Counted from the first letter of the stretch, positions 24,641 through 33,668 are shown. The stretch is DNA of 64,000 nucleotides from Paenibacillus_F sp047238265 (GCF_047238265.1 NZ_JBDFMM010000001.1:1736001-1800000); one strand, 5' to 3'. The notes: generated from the letters alone by a model not told the origin. Numbers and translations are program-made.

Positions 24641-24802
24641 TATTTTCATGGAATTCGGGACCCTTGCGTTCCGGCGGATATCCTGCGCGAGCGGGATTCC
24701 GTCCGTTTCGCGAGGGTTTTTTCCGGCCCTTTTTCCGTTCAAAGTTTTGTGAACACTTTCCGACACTAGTGTCTTATTGGGCGGGATATTGTCCCTAAGA
24801 CC

Positions 24803-24831
24803 TTGTAAACCCCCGGCCGGCTTGATATGAT
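24803..24831 (+). promoter_or_regulatory. SigA-type promoter of the YisL-like gene
   Basis: TTGTAA and TATGAT are separated by exactly 17 bases. It lies 54 bases before the start codon at 24885, in the 244-base gap after the Gfo/Idh/MocA pair, which holds no other recognised feature. Confidence 0.75.
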
Positions 24832-24884
24832 AAGGGCGTTGCTGCGTCTACAAGGAATACATATACGAACATGGAGGAATCGAC

Positions 24885-25238
24885 ATGTCAGACAAGTTGT
24901 TAAACATTTTTTACCAGTCGCATTCGGGATCGTGGGCATTCATCGTCATCCTGTTTGTGGTAAGCGCCATTTTTTACCGGCAGAAAATTACTCCGATGAT
25001 CCTCAGATTGTTTTACCTGATTATGCTGGTTTCCGGAATCGGCATGCTGATCGGCTACGGCTTCCCGGTCAAGTACGTAGTGAAGGGAATTATCGCCATC
25101 GTTGTGATCGGATTGATGGAAATGATTCTCGGCCGCATGAAAAGAGGACAAGGCAAGGAATCGTCCACCAAGATTCTTTTTGTCGTCTGGGCGGTTCTGA
25201 TCCTGATCGTCGTGCTTCTCGGCTACGGAATCTTTTAA
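24885..25238 (+). CDS. yisL: YisL family (DUF1516) membrane protein
   Basis: A 117-residue membrane protein with four hydrophobic segments. The family-like core is KITPMILRLFYLIMLVSGIG, followed by a Gly-rich helix and GIIAIVVIGLMEMILGRMKR; the MILRLFY and GLMEM patterns match B. subtilis YisL as I remember it. No function is established. An ATGGAGGAATCGAC ribosome region precedes the ATG. It has its own promoter and a downstream hairpin at 25258-25288. Confidence 0.75.
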   Translation: MSDKLLNIFYQSHSGSWAFIVILFVVSAIFYRQKITPMILRLFYLIMLVSGIGMLIGYGFPVKYVVKGIIAIVVIGLMEMILGRMKRGQGKESSTKILFVVWAVLILIVVLLGYGIF

Positions 25239-25257
25239 GTAAACGAAAAAGCGGTAG

Positions 25258-25288
25258 AACCGTCCCTGCCTGAATGGGGGACGGTTTT
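25258..25288 (+). terminator. Terminator after the YisL-like gene
   Basis: AACCGTCCC pairs with GGGACGGTT around a Gly/Cys-rich-codon-free loop of eleven bases, followed by only four T. It may be leaky and allow some read-through into the KbaA-like gene 30 bases downstream. Confidence 0.65.
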
Positions 25289-25317
25289 GTCCGTGTATCC
25301 GGTTAAGGAGAGAGATC

Positions 25318-25953
25318 ATGTTAAAACCGATGCTGTTTCTGTTCTGGTCCACGATGTTGGGCGGGCTTGTTCTCGGTATTGCCGTCTGGGGAATCGGCAA
25401 GGCGATTTTCCCGGACTTTGTGTCCATGGACGTCGCGGTGAGCGGTGCAAGTGAATTTTCTATGATTATTATGGCGACACTTACCATGTGTCTGATCAGC
25501 GTGGTCGGATATTTCGCTTACCTGATGACCAACTACTACATGATCGGAATACTCCGCAACCGTAAAGGCGCCTGGTCGGGTCTTCAGCTATTCTTTATCG
25601 TTATGGCTGTCGCGAACTTGTTTTTCCTCCGTTACCAGAGCTTTGCGGAAGGCAAGGAAAGCCTGGCGATGTATGCCGGCATTCCGGTTCTGATCGTTGC
25701 GGCGGCTCTGATCGTTTCGCAGGTGAAGGTGAAACTGACCAATGCTTCGGCCAGAATTCCGACGCTGTTTTTTATGGTCGTGGTCACCTGCCTGGAAATG
25801 CTCCCGGCTTTCAGCATCAACGATCTGACTTCCCTGCTGTATGTCTCGCTCGTCCTGCTTTCCTGCAACGCGTGGCAGATTCTTATTTTCCACAAGCTGA
25901 CGAACACGAAGAAACACCAGCAGATGAAAAAGGCTCAGGTCAAGAAAGCGTAA
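25318..25953 (+). CDS. KbaA-like membrane protein (KinB-signalling activation)
   Basis: A 211-residue protein with about six transmembrane helices and a short Lys/Gln-rich cytoplasmic tail (HQQMKKAQVKKA). The pattern NYYMIGILRNRKGAWSGLQL, followed by RIPTLFFMVVVTCLEMLPAF, resembles KbaA, the membrane protein needed for KinB-dependent entry into sporulation in B. subtilis. The match is from memory and moderate. An AAGGAGAGAGATC site precedes the ATG. A sporulation role suits the rest of the window. If the family call is wrong, it remains a conserved-looking membrane protein of unknown role. Confidence 0.65.
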   Translation: MLKPMLFLFWSTMLGGLVLGIAVWGIGKAIFPDFVSMDVAVSGASEFSMIIMATLTMCLISVVGYFAYLMTNYYMIGILRNRKGAWSGLQLFFIVMAVANLFFLRYQSFAEGKESLAMYAGIPVLIVAAALIVSQVKVKLTNASARIPTLFFMVVVTCLEMLPAFSINDLTSLLYVSLVLLSCNAWQILIFHKLTNTKKHQQMKKAQVKKA

Positions 25954-25995
25954 TCCTGACTCAAGATACAAAGTACTTCCAAAGGGGCCGATCGT

Positions 25996-27168
25996 ATGAA
26001 CAAGCGTGTCGTGTTCATCATGCTGCTGATGTTTACCGTCTATCTCGGATTCGGATTGATCATTCCCGTCCTGCCCGAGCTGCTGCATGGAATACCGAAC
26101 GGACGGACGCATCTGGGGTGGGTTCTTTCCATATACTCCGTCATGTCCTTCCTGGTCTCTCCTTTATGGGGAGGCCTATCGGATAAAATCGGCCGCAGAC
26201 CCGTTCTGCTGACCGGAATTTTCGGCTTTATGATTTCCTTCGTTCTGCTCGCGCTGGCGGGAACGAATCTGCCGCTTCTTTATTTATCCCGCATTTTGGG
26301 CGGCATTTGCTCGGGAGCGCTGAGCGGAGTCGCGCTGGCTTACGTGGCGGATATTACGACTCATGAGGAACGGACCAAATCGATGGGTTTTGTCGGAATG
26401 TCGATCGGACTCGGTTTTATTTTCGGCCCGGCGATCGGAGGAACCTTGAGCGTGGTCAGTTTGTCACTTCCGTTCTGGGGAGCCGCGCTTTTGTCGGCGG
26501 GTATTTTCTGCGGCGGATTTTTGAAGCTGACAGAGTCGCTGCCGGAAAACAGGGGACAGCAGGGGGACAAGCCGTCCCGCTGGTCTCTGCTGCGCGGAAA
26601 GCTCGGCTATTTGTACCTGATGACCTTCTTCGTCACCTTCTCGCTCGCGGGTCTGGAAGCGACTTTCCAGTATTTCCAGATCGCCCGTTTCGGCGTGACG
26701 CCGCTGCAGATCGGTCTGATGTTTATGTTCAGCGGATTTGCCGATGCGCTGGTGCAGGGCGGACTCGTTCGGGTCATTGCCAAGAAAAAGAAGGAAAAGG
26801 CCGCCATTCTCGGCGGACTTCTCGCTTCGGCCGCAGGCTTCCTGCTCGTGCTCGGCTCCTCCGGTTTCTGGTCGGCTACGCTGGCCTTGACCGTATTCAG
26901 CGCCGGCAACGCGATGATCCGGCCCTGCATCAACTCGCTGCTCACCCAGCGCACCCGGCACGGTCAAGGGGTCACAACGGGCCTCAGCTCGTCCATGGAC
27001 AGCCTGGGCCGCATCGCGGGGCCGATTACGGGAACTTCGCTCTTCGGCATCCAAAGCGGTCTTCCTTTCGCGGCCGGAGCCGTCGTTTCGGTGCTGGCCG
27101 GCCTGTTGCTGCTCCGTTTCAGTCAGCTCGACCGCGAATCGGGGGAAGAACTGCAGGGGACCGCTTAG
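25996..27168 (+). CDS. MFS transporter (DHA1/TetA-like efflux protein)
   Basis: A 390-residue major-facilitator protein with 12 predicted helices. Motif A between helices 2 and 3 reads GGLSDKIGRRPVLL, a motif-B-like RILGGICSGAL follows, and the antiporter motif C appears as GFIFGPAIGGTLS in helix 5. These marks place it with drug/H+ antiporters of the 12-helix type. The mid-loop between helices 6 and 7 is short and charged. It likely exports a hydrophobic compound using the proton gradient; the substrate is unknown. It starts 42 bases after the KbaA-like gene and ends before a strong terminator. Confidence 0.88.
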   Translation: MNKRVVFIMLLMFTVYLGFGLIIPVLPELLHGIPNGRTHLGWVLSIYSVMSFLVSPLWGGLSDKIGRRPVLLTGIFGFMISFVLLALAGTNLPLLYLSRILGGICSGALSGVALAYVADITTHEERTKSMGFVGMSIGLGFIFGPAIGGTLSVVSLSLPFWGAALLSAGIFCGGFLKLTESLPENRGQQGDKPSRWSLLRGKLGYLYLMTFFVTFSLAGLEATFQYFQIARFGVTPLQIGLMFMFSGFADALVQGGLVRVIAKKKKEKAAILGGLLASAAGFLLVLGSSGFWSATLALTVFSAGNAMIRPCINSLLTQRTRHGQGVTTGLSSSMDSLGRIAGPITGTSLFGIQSGLPFAAGAVVSVLAGLLLLRFSQLDRESGEELQGTA

Positions 27169-27193
27169 CCCGCCGCTCTTCCCGGCCATGATG

Positions 27194-27219
27194 AACCCGC
27201 CGCAATCCGGCGGGTTTTT
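27194..27219 (+). terminator. Terminator of the MFS gene
   Basis: AACCCGCCG pairs perfectly with CGGCGGGTT around a five-base loop and runs into TTTTT. Confidence 0.9.
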
Positions 27220-27262
27220 CCGTTTCCCTGGACGGGACCAACCCTCCGGAAAGCGTCTTTGG

Positions 27263-27292
27263 TTGACGAGGCCCCGGAAACGTTTTTACAAT
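27263..27292 (+). promoter_or_regulatory. SigA-type promoter of topB
   Basis: TTGACG and TACAAT with an 18-base spacer. The leader of about 75 bases before topB contains a small AAGCAC/GTGCTT hairpin. Confidence 0.7.
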
Positions 27293-27376
27293 AGAAGCAC
27301 GATACAGCAGGAACGGTACCCAATAAGCACCTCATGTGCTTTCCGGTCCGTTACCGGTTTATTAAAGGAGAAATAG

Positions 27377-29524
27377 ATGAGCAAATCACTCGTACTGGCC
27401 GAAAAGCCGAGCGTGGCCAAAGAAATCGCCCGTGTGCTCGGCTGCGGTCAAAAGCATAAATCGTATTTCGAAGGACCCTCACATGTGGTAACCTGGGCTC
27501 TTGGGCATCTTGTCGGCCTTGCGGAGCCCGAAGATTATGATACCCGTTATCAGAAGTGGAATCTGGAAGACCTGCCGATTATTCCGGGCCGCATGAAGCT
27601 TAAAGTGCTGAAGGAAACGTCCCACCAGTTCCGTGCCATTGCGGATCTGGCTAAGCGCAAAGATTTGACGGAGCTGATCATCGCGACGGACTCCGCCCGC
27701 GAAGGCGAGCTTGTCGCGCGCTGGATCATGGAAATGATCCGGTGGAACAAGCCTTTCCAGCGGCTGTGGATCTCTTCGCAGACCGATAAGGCGATCCGCG
27801 AAGGCTTCGCGAACCTGAAACCCGGCAAACAGTACGACCGCCTGTTCCAGTCGGCGGTCTGCCGGGCCGAGGCCGATTGGCTGATCGGCCTCAACATCAC
27901 CCGCGCGCTCACGAGCAAGTACGACGCGCAGCTATCGGCCGGACGCGTCCAAACCCCGACGCTCGGCATGATCATGGACCGCGAGAAGGAAATCCGCAAT
28001 TTCCGGTCCGTGGAATACTGGACCGTGCAGGCGGATTTCGGCGCGTTCCGAGGGATATGGCGCCAGCGCTCGGGCGAGAGCCGCCTGTTTGAGCGCGAGC
28101 GCGTCGACGAGCTCGTGCAGCGCGTCTCGGGCAAGAGCGGCAAAGTCGTCTCCGTCAAGAAGAGCGAGAAGACGGAGCCTCAGCCGCTCGCCTACGACTT
28201 GACGGAGCTCCAGCGGGATGCGAACCGCCGATTCGGCTTCTCGGCGAAGCATACGCTCTCGACGCTCCAGCGGCTCTACGAGCAGCATAAGCTCGTGACG
28301 TACCCGCGGACGGATTCGCGGTACCTCACCAGCGATATGACCGGCACGCTCAAGGAGCGGCTCCAGTCCGTGGCCGTCGGCCCGTACGCGCCGCTTGCGA
28401 AGCCGCTCATGAAGGGCCCGCTGCCCGTGTCCAAACGGATCGTGGACGATTCGAAAGTGTCCGATCACCACGCGATCATTCCGACGGACGAATATGTGAA
28501 TCTGTCCGCTCTCTCAACCGATGAGAGAAAGCTGTACGACCTTATCGTCCGCCGTTTTCTCGCGCTGTTCTATCCGGCCGCCCGATACGAGACGACTTTG
28601 ATGGTCGTCGAAGTGGACGGCGAACCGTTCCATGTCGCCGGCCGCGTCGTGAAGGATGCGGGCTGGCGGAGCGTATACGGCCCGGGGACAGCCGCGGACT
28701 CCGGAGACGGCGACGAGGAGGACGGCGGCCAGGGTGCTGACCGCGCTGATCTGCAGGAGCTTCCCGCGCTGTCCGCCGGAGACAGTGCCGGAGCGGTCCG
28801 CTGCCGGGTCGGCACGCACCGGACCCAGCCGCCGAAGCGGCATACGGAGGCGACACTCCTGACGCAGATGGAGAAGCACCATCTCGGTACGCCTGCGACC
28901 CGGGCGGAAATTATCGAGAAGCTCGTCAGCTCCGATACGATCGAACGCGAAGGCGGGTCCCTCCACCCGACGGGCAAAGGGACGCAGCTAATCGAGCTGG
29001 TTGCCGAGGAGCTGCGTTCTCCCGAGCTGACGGCCAAGTGGGAACAGGAGCTTGAAGATATCGCCCGCGGAAGGGGCCGCACCGAAACGTTCCTCAGCGG
29101 AATCCGCGATATGACGAAGCAGCTTGTAACCGGCGTAAGAACAAGCCAAACGGAATACAAGCCCCACAACCTGACGAACAGCCGGTGTCCCGAATGCGGG
29201 GAAAGGTTAATGGAGCGGAAAAGCAAGCGGGGCAAAATGCTCGTATGCGCAAACCGCGAATGCGAATACCGCCGTTCCGCGGAGAAGCAGCTCGTTAACC
29301 GCCGCTGCCCTCAGTGCCACAAGAAGATGGAGCTGAAAACCGGCAAAGCGGGCAAATATGTCCAGTGTCTCCCGTGCAACGTCGTCGAAGTGCTGGGAGA
29401 AAGTACGGGGAAAGTCGCCAAGCACCAGCAGCAGAAGCTCGTCAAACAGTACAGCAAGCAAGAAGATTTAGGGTCGAGTCTCGGGGATGCACTTAAGGCG
29501 GCTTTAGCCAAAAAAGACGATTAA
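27377..29524 (+). CDS. topB: DNA topoisomerase III
   Basis: A 715-residue type IA topoisomerase. The N-terminal Toprim domain starts SLVLAEKPSVAKEIARVLG and carries the acidic motif IIATDSAREGELVARW. The catalytic Tyr is in the block KLVTYPRTDSRYL. The C-terminal part ends in two zinc-finger-like Cys clusters, CPECGERLMER...CANREC and CPQCHKKMELK...CLPC, and a basic tail. It relaxes negative supercoils and resolves linked DNA. A low-complexity Gly/Asp-rich stretch near residues 435-455 looks like a local expansion. Length and motifs are normal for the Bacillus enzyme. Confidence 0.95.
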   Translation: MSKSLVLAEKPSVAKEIARVLGCGQKHKSYFEGPSHVVTWALGHLVGLAEPEDYDTRYQKWNLEDLPIIPGRMKLKVLKETSHQFRAIADLAKRKDLTELIIATDSAREGELVARWIMEMIRWNKPFQRLWISSQTDKAIREGFANLKPGKQYDRLFQSAVCRAEADWLIGLNITRALTSKYDAQLSAGRVQTPTLGMIMDREKEIRNFRSVEYWTVQADFGAFRGIWRQRSGESRLFERERVDELVQRVSGKSGKVVSVKKSEKTEPQPLAYDLTELQRDANRRFGFSAKHTLSTLQRLYEQHKLVTYPRTDSRYLTSDMTGTLKERLQSVAVGPYAPLAKPLMKGPLPVSKRIVDDSKVSDHHAIIPTDEYVNLSALSTDERKLYDLIVRRFLALFYPAARYETTLMVVEVDGEPFHVAGRVVKDAGWRSVYGPGTAADSGDGDEEDGGQGADRADLQELPALSAGDSAGAVRCRVGTHRTQPPKRHTEATLLTQMEKHHLGTPATRAEIIEKLVSSDTIEREGGSLHPTGKGTQLIELVAEELRSPELTAKWEQELEDIARGRGRTETFLSGIRDMTKQLVTGVRTSQTEYKPHNLTNSRCPECGERLMERKSKRGKMLVCANRECEYRRSAEKQLVNRRCPQCHKKMELKTGKAGKYVQCLPCNVVEVLGESTGKVAKHQQQKLVKQYSKQEDLGSSLGDALKAALAKKDD

Positions 29525-29604
29525 TATCCAATGCGCTCGAATCTCTGGAATATGTTGCGGCGCGGCGCAGCGCGGGGTCGGTCGAGTCACACAGGGTGTC
29601 GGCC

Positions 29605-29634
29605 AAAGGGCGGGAGTGAACTCCTGCCCTTTTT
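29605..29634 (+). terminator. Terminator of topB
   Basis: AAAGGGCGGGAG pairs with CTCCTGCCCTTT (one wobble) around a TGAA tetraloop, followed by T. Confidence 0.9.
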
Positions 29635-29647
29635 CACAACGCCTTAT

Positions 29648-29662
29648 TTAGAATTATTATAA
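29648..29662 (+). promoter_or_regulatory. PerR-type box upstream of dps
   Basis: The 15 bases match the Bacillus Per box TTATAATNATTATAA at all but one defined position. The box sits just upstream of the -35 element of the dps promoter. This agrees with the known PerR control of the B. subtilis Dps homologue mrgA, so peroxide induction is likely. Confidence 0.75.
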
Positions 29663-29669
29663 TTAAGTA

Positions 29670-29698
29670 TTGATTTTAAATAAGGGCGGTGGTAAACT
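29670..29698 (+). promoter_or_regulatory. SigA-type promoter of dps
   Basis: TTGATT and TAAACT with a 17-base spacer, directly behind the PerR-type box. Transcription should start near 29705, about 60 bases before the Dps start. Confidence 0.7.
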
Positions 29699-29764
29699 AT
29701 ATTTACGGCAACAAAACAAGAATAAATGAACCCTAGCGATTATCATCCAAGGAGGAAACTAACC

Positions 29765-30220
29765 ATGAAAACTGTGACCCAAGCGAAAACTACGACCCAA
29801 TTAAATCAACTGGCCGCCGACTGGACGGTCCTTTCCATGAAACTGCGCAATTTCCACTGGTATGTCAGCGGTCCTCATTTCTTTACGCTTCACGAGAAAT
29901 TCGAGGAGTTTTATAACGAAGCGGCTCAGTATATCGATGAGATCGCCGAGCGGGTGCTTGCGCTTAGAGGCAAACCGGTTGCGACGCTGGCCGAGGTTTT
30001 GAAACTGGCCCGTCTCCAAGAAGCCGGGGGCTCGGAAACCGCTGAGCAGATGGCGGAAGCCGTGCGCGCCGACTTCCAGCAGCTGATCGGTTTCCTGCAG
30101 GAAGGAATCGCCGCCGCCGAAGAAGAAAGCGACGAGCCGACGGCCGATATGCTGACGGAACTTCAGGCAACGCTGCAGAAGCACGTTTGGATGCTGGGCG
30201 CCTTCCTGGGCCGCGTATAA
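29765..30220 (+). CDS. dps: Dps/MrgA ferritin-like DNA-protecting protein
   Basis: A 151-residue ferritin-like four-helix protein. The ferroxidase-site residues shared between subunits are visible: His in MKLRNFHWYVSGPHF, a further His in TLHEKFEEFYNEAAQYIDEIAER, and the Asp and Glu of that same helix. Dps forms a dodecamer that stores iron and shields DNA during oxidative stress. ATG 29765 has AAGGAGGAAAC nine bases upstream; a longer frame from 29726 would bury this site. It is monocistronic, with a PerR-type box, promoter and terminator. Confidence 0.94.
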   Translation: MKTVTQAKTTTQLNQLAADWTVLSMKLRNFHWYVSGPHFFTLHEKFEEFYNEAAQYIDEIAERVLALRGKPVATLAEVLKLARLQEAGGSETAEQMAEAVRADFQQLIGFLQEGIAAAEEESDEPTADMLTELQATLQKHVWMLGAFLGRV

Positions 30221-30235
30221 ATGACTCTTAATCAA

Positions 30236-30263
30236 GGCAGGTTCCCGCGGAACCTGTCTTTTT
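30236..30263 (+). terminator. Terminator of dps
   Basis: A ten-base stem (GGCAGGTTCC with GGAACCTGTC, one wobble) closes a three-base loop and is followed by TTTTT. Confidence 0.9.
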
Positions 30264-30381
30264 GGCGTACTTCCTACTTAAGTCCCGTCGACCGTCTGGA
30301 AGATTGTGCTATACTGATAGATGGCGGCTGCTAGAAAGAGGCTGCTAGTTTCTCCAACTATTTCTATATTGAGGTGACCCC

Positions 30382-32067
30382 ATGAAAAAACGTCTGCCTG
30401 TCTGGCAATCCGCCGTGATTGCTTCCATGCTTCTTGCCGGTGCCCTGCCTGCGGGAGCCGCTTCCGCGGATACACCGGCAGCCGGATCCGTTCCCGCTGC
30501 CGATTTGAAACAGGGGGCAGTTGTTCTTGCCCCGCTGCGTCTCGTAAGCGAAACGGCCGGTGCAAAGGTAGCCTGGAACAATGAAGAGCGGAGCGTAACC
30601 TTGTCGCTTGGAAGCGATACGATCACGCTCACGATCGGAAAATCTACGGCCCGGATCAACGATAAAGAAGTGGATTTAGGGACTGCGGTCCAAATCAAGG
30701 ACGATAAAACGCTCGTTCCTCTGAAGTTCTTGACGGAGGCTTTGCACACGGCTGTCTCCTGGGATCCGCAATCCGGCAAGCTCATCATCCCGAAAGGGGA
30801 TTTGAAGGCCGCCGCAAGCGCCTTCGCGAGCCACTGGCTGCAGGGGGAAAGTGAGAGCGCGGTTTCGTATTTTAACGAGGATCTCAAGAAATCCCTCAAT
30901 GCCAATCAGCTGTACTACATATCGCAGTACTACACGAACATGTACGGAACGATCAACGGACAGCTTGAAGCCGGAACGACAAGCAATTCCGTTCATGAGA
31001 ATGTGTATCTGACTTACGAAACGCAGAGCACCCTGCCGTTCCAGATGACGGTCCGGTTCGACAAGCAGGAACGTATCGACGATTTATACATACCGCCCTA
31101 CTATTCTCCGGATACTTACCGGAAGCCGTCTTACGACGATTCCAGCGCTTATGTTGAAAAAGAAGTGAAGCTCGGCGAAGGCAGGCTCGCACTTCCGGGA
31201 ACTCTTACGCTGCCCGCTAAACCGGGCCCGCATCCGGTCGTCGTCCTCGTTCACGGCTCGGGCGCCAACGATCGCAACGAGTCGATCGGCGGCTCCAAGC
31301 TGTTCCGGGATTTGGCGGTCGGTCTGGCGGCCGAAGGAATCGCCACTCTCCGTTACGAGAAAGTGACGCGCGAGCATCCTTTCAAATCGGCGACGCCGAC
31401 CTTTACCGTACAAGACGAGACTGTAGCGGATGCCGTATACGCGGTGAATCAACTGGCGAAGACGGCGGATATCGATCCCCAGCGCATTTTCGTAGCGGGT
31501 CACAGCCAGGGAGGAATGGTCGTTCCGCGCATTATCGACGGAGTTAAGGACGTGAAACTGGCCGGTGCCGTCGTAATGGCCGGACCGACGAATTCCATCG
31601 AGGACGTCGTGCTGGAGCAGTCCAAGTACCAGCTGGAAGTAAGCCGGGAACGCGGTCTTGATACGAGCATGCTGGAGCAGCAGATCGCTTTCTGGGAGCA
31701 GCAGATTAAACTGATCAAAGACCCGCAGTATTCCGTAACTAATCTGCCGAAGGATCTGGCGCTGAGCAACGCTTACTGGTGGATGGATTTCCGCAATTAT
31801 TCCGCTTCCGAAATCGCCAAAAAACAGGACAAGCCGATGCTTATCCTCCAGGGAGATAACGATGCCCAGGTGCTTTCTTATCATCTCGACAAATGGAAAG
31901 AAGCCCTCAAAGACCGTTCGAACGTGGAATACAAGCTGTATCCGAAACTGAACCACGTATTTGCCGAGGTAGAAGAGAAATCGACCGGTTCGGAATATAA
32001 CGAACCGGCGAACACACCGGCTTCCGTCGTTAAAGATATCGCCGATTGGGTGAAGAAAACGAAGTAA
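30382..32067 (+). CDS. Exported alpha/beta hydrolase with N-terminal copper-amine-oxidase-like stalk domain
   Basis: A 561-residue secreted protein. The signal peptide (KKRLPVWQSAVIASMLLAGALPAG, cleavage near ASA) is followed by a copper-amine-oxidase N-terminal type domain, about residues 45-135, with APLRLVSETAGAKVAWNNE and VPLKFLTEALHTAVSWD. A small DUF3887-like region (about 145-235) and an alpha/beta hydrolase follow. The oxyanion region is VVVLVHGSGANDRNES, the nucleophile Ser lies in FVAGHSQGGMVVP, and the acid and His appear in LILQGDNDAQV and KLNHVFAE. It is probably a cell-surface esterase. The three-domain order is common in Paenibacillus-like bacteria. A TGCTATACT extended -10 lies about 65 bases upstream. 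Confidence 0.88.
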   Translation: MKKRLPVWQSAVIASMLLAGALPAGAASADTPAAGSVPAADLKQGAVVLAPLRLVSETAGAKVAWNNEERSVTLSLGSDTITLTIGKSTARINDKEVDLGTAVQIKDDKTLVPLKFLTEALHTAVSWDPQSGKLIIPKGDLKAAASAFASHWLQGESESAVSYFNEDLKKSLNANQLYYISQYYTNMYGTINGQLEAGTTSNSVHENVYLTYETQSTLPFQMTVRFDKQERIDDLYIPPYYSPDTYRKPSYDDSSAYVEKEVKLGEGRLALPGTLTLPAKPGPHPVVVLVHGSGANDRNESIGGSKLFRDLAVGLAAEGIATLRYEKVTREHPFKSATPTFTVQDETVADAVYAVNQLAKTADIDPQRIFVAGHSQGGMVVPRIIDGVKDVKLAGAVVMAGPTNSIEDVVLEQSKYQLEVSRERGLDTSMLEQQIAFWEQQIKLIKDPQYSVTNLPKDLALSNAYWWMDFRNYSASEIAKKQDKPMLILQGDNDAQVLSYHLDKWKEALKDRSNVEYKLYPKLNHVFAEVEEKSTGSEYNEPANTPASVVKDIADWVKKTK

Positions 32068-32086
32068 GCCATTAAAATGAAAAAAA

Positions 32087-32127
32087 CCTGCACGGAAGGG
32101 AGATTTCCTTTCCGTGCAGGCTTTTTT
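32087..32127. terminator. Terminator of the hydrolase gene
   Basis: CCTGCACGGA pairs with TCCGTGCAGG, with extra inner pairs. It is preceded by AAAAAA and followed by a run of T, so it can act in both directions. Confidence 0.9.
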
Positions 32128-32270
32128 GCGTGAATAGACGGTTTGGCGACTAGGCGGGGGGCCGATTTCAGCGGGTTGCAAGGTTTTACGGATTGCTGGT
32201 TTGAACGTCCCGATCCTCTATCCTTGCACCATGCGGCAGGCCGGTAGGCCGTCGCAAAGCGCAATCACGA

Positions 32271-33377
32271 TCAAAGCTTCCGTCCGCCCATCTTGTTCAG
32301 CCTCTCGTTGGTTTCACGGACGAGTTCTTCGATAAGCCGGGCGGCTCCTGCGCGTCTAGCGAGAGAGGCGGCTTGGCCGGCCCACATGGCCATATAAGCC
32401 GGATTGCCCGCTTTGGCGGCATTCCGTCTAATGCCTTGGGTGAGAGCATTCTGGGCAGGGTAGGAAGGAAGCCGGCTGTCCAAAGGGCGCAGCTCATCCA
32501 GCAGGGGCGTCCGGATGCCGCGGGCATGCTTGCCGGACACCGCACGCGTCAGCACGGTGGACTCGTCGCTTGCGGCGAGCACGGATTCCTTGTGGGCGGC
32601 GTGAGCGCCGCTCTCCGCGCAAGCGAGGAAAGCCGTGCCAAGCTGCACGGCTTCCGCCCCGAGAGCCAGCGCGGCCGCTATGCCGCGACCGTCCATGATC
32701 CCGCCGGCGGCGATGACCGGCACACGGACGCGGTCCGCGATCTGTGGCACGAGGGCCATCGTGCCGACGAGCGGCGGCTCGCCGTCGTTCTCGCCGGGAA
32801 ACGTGCCGCGGTGGCCGCCGGCTTCGCTGCCCTGGGCGACGATCGCGTCGACCCCGGCTTCTTCCAGCGCGGCGGCTTCCCGCACGGTGGTCGCCGTGCC
32901 GACGGTCCGGATGCCCAGACGCGCGCATTCCGCGAGAGTTGCCGCATCCGGCACATCGAATGTGGAGCTAAATACCGGAACCCGCTCCTCCAGGAGGACG
33001 GCGAGCTGTTCCCGGTACGATTCGCTCCACACGGCGGGCGGCCGTTCCTCGCGGGTGCCGGTTTTCTCCCGCAGGGGAGCCAGCAGCCGCCACGCTTCCC
33101 CGGCTTTTTGCCGCTGTTCCTGTTCATGAGGACCTTGCCCGGGCTCGGGCAGGATGAACAGGTTTACGGCAAAAGGGCGGCTCGTCCGGCTGCGGATTTC
33201 GCGGACGGCGGCGGAAATCTGCTCCGGCGTCATATAGCCGGCGCCGAGCGTTCCGAGGCCGCCGGCTTCGGATACGGCGGCTACGAGCGCCGGCGTCGTG
33301 CTTCCGCCGGCCATTCCGGCCTGGATAAGGGGGTAGCGGATTTGGAAAAGGTCGCAAATGCGGTTGGAATGATCCAT
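32271..33377 (-). CDS. Nitronate monooxygenase (2-nitropropane dioxygenase family)
   Basis: A 368-residue FMN-dependent TIM-barrel enzyme. The start LFQIRYPLIQAGMAGGSTTP and the flavin-binding parts (DAIVAQGSEAGGHRG, then VPVIAAGGIMDGRGIAAAL) and AVQLGTAFLACAESGA are diagnostic. The His of GSEAGGHRG is the likely catalytic base. Such enzymes oxidise toxic alkyl nitronates such as propionate-3-nitronate. GCGAGGA precedes the ATG. It is divergent from the quinone oxidoreductase gene, with a shared 291-base region. Confidence 0.92.
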   Translation of the reverse strand: MDHSNRICDLFQIRYPLIQAGMAGGSTTPALVAAVSEAGGLGTLGAGYMTPEQISAAVREIRSRTSRPFAVNLFILPEPGQGPHEQEQRQKAGEAWRLLAPLREKTGTREERPPAVWSESYREQLAVLLEERVPVFSSTFDVPDAATLAECARLGIRTVGTATTVREAAALEEAGVDAIVAQGSEAGGHRGTFPGENDGEPPLVGTMALVPQIADRVRVPVIAAGGIMDGRGIAAALALGAEAVQLGTAFLACAESGAHAAHKESVLAASDESTVLTRAVSGKHARGIRTPLLDELRPLDSRLPSYPAQNALTQGIRRNAAKAGNPAYMAMWAGQAASLARRAGAARLIEELVRETNERLNKMGGRKL

Positions 33378-33446
33378 GCTTGGAGTCCTCGCTTTCTGAT
33401 CTGTTTTTGAGGGCCGGCTGACTGTTTGACTGCTGGAAGTTGAGGG

Positions 33447-33467
33447 CTGATAGCTGATAGCTGATAG
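33447..33467. repeat. Short heptamer tandem repeat
   Basis: Three exact copies of CTGATAG in the divergent region between the nitronate monooxygenase and quinone oxidoreductase genes. No function is evident. Confidence 0.8.
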
Positions 33468-33604
33468 CCGATTGGCTGCAAGGGCTCTTTTTAAAAAAAA
33501 TACGGTTGTAGGATTAATCCGTGCCCATTGTCCGATATTTATGCGGATAGCTTAAGTATACCTTGGTTGAAACAACTTTGCCTGCACGGGGGGCGGATGA
33601 GCAA

Positions 33605-33627
33605 ATACCAGGAGCGCGTGGTATACT
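33605..33627 (+). promoter_or_regulatory. Promoter with overlapping inverted repeat
   Basis: ATACCA at 33605 and TGGTAT at 33619 form an inverted repeat with an eight-base centre. The right arm overlaps an extended -10 element, TGGTATACT (33619-33627), about 42 bases before the quinone oxidoreductase start. A repressor bound here would block transcription. Confidence 0.5.
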
Positions 33628-33668
33628 AGTCCTATTGCAGATGTTTATCAACCAGAGGAGTGATCCCG

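Noticed and set aside
32373..33410. A 345-codon plus-strand open frame
   Set aside because: It is antisense to nitronate monooxygenase, which carries full flavin-binding motifs.
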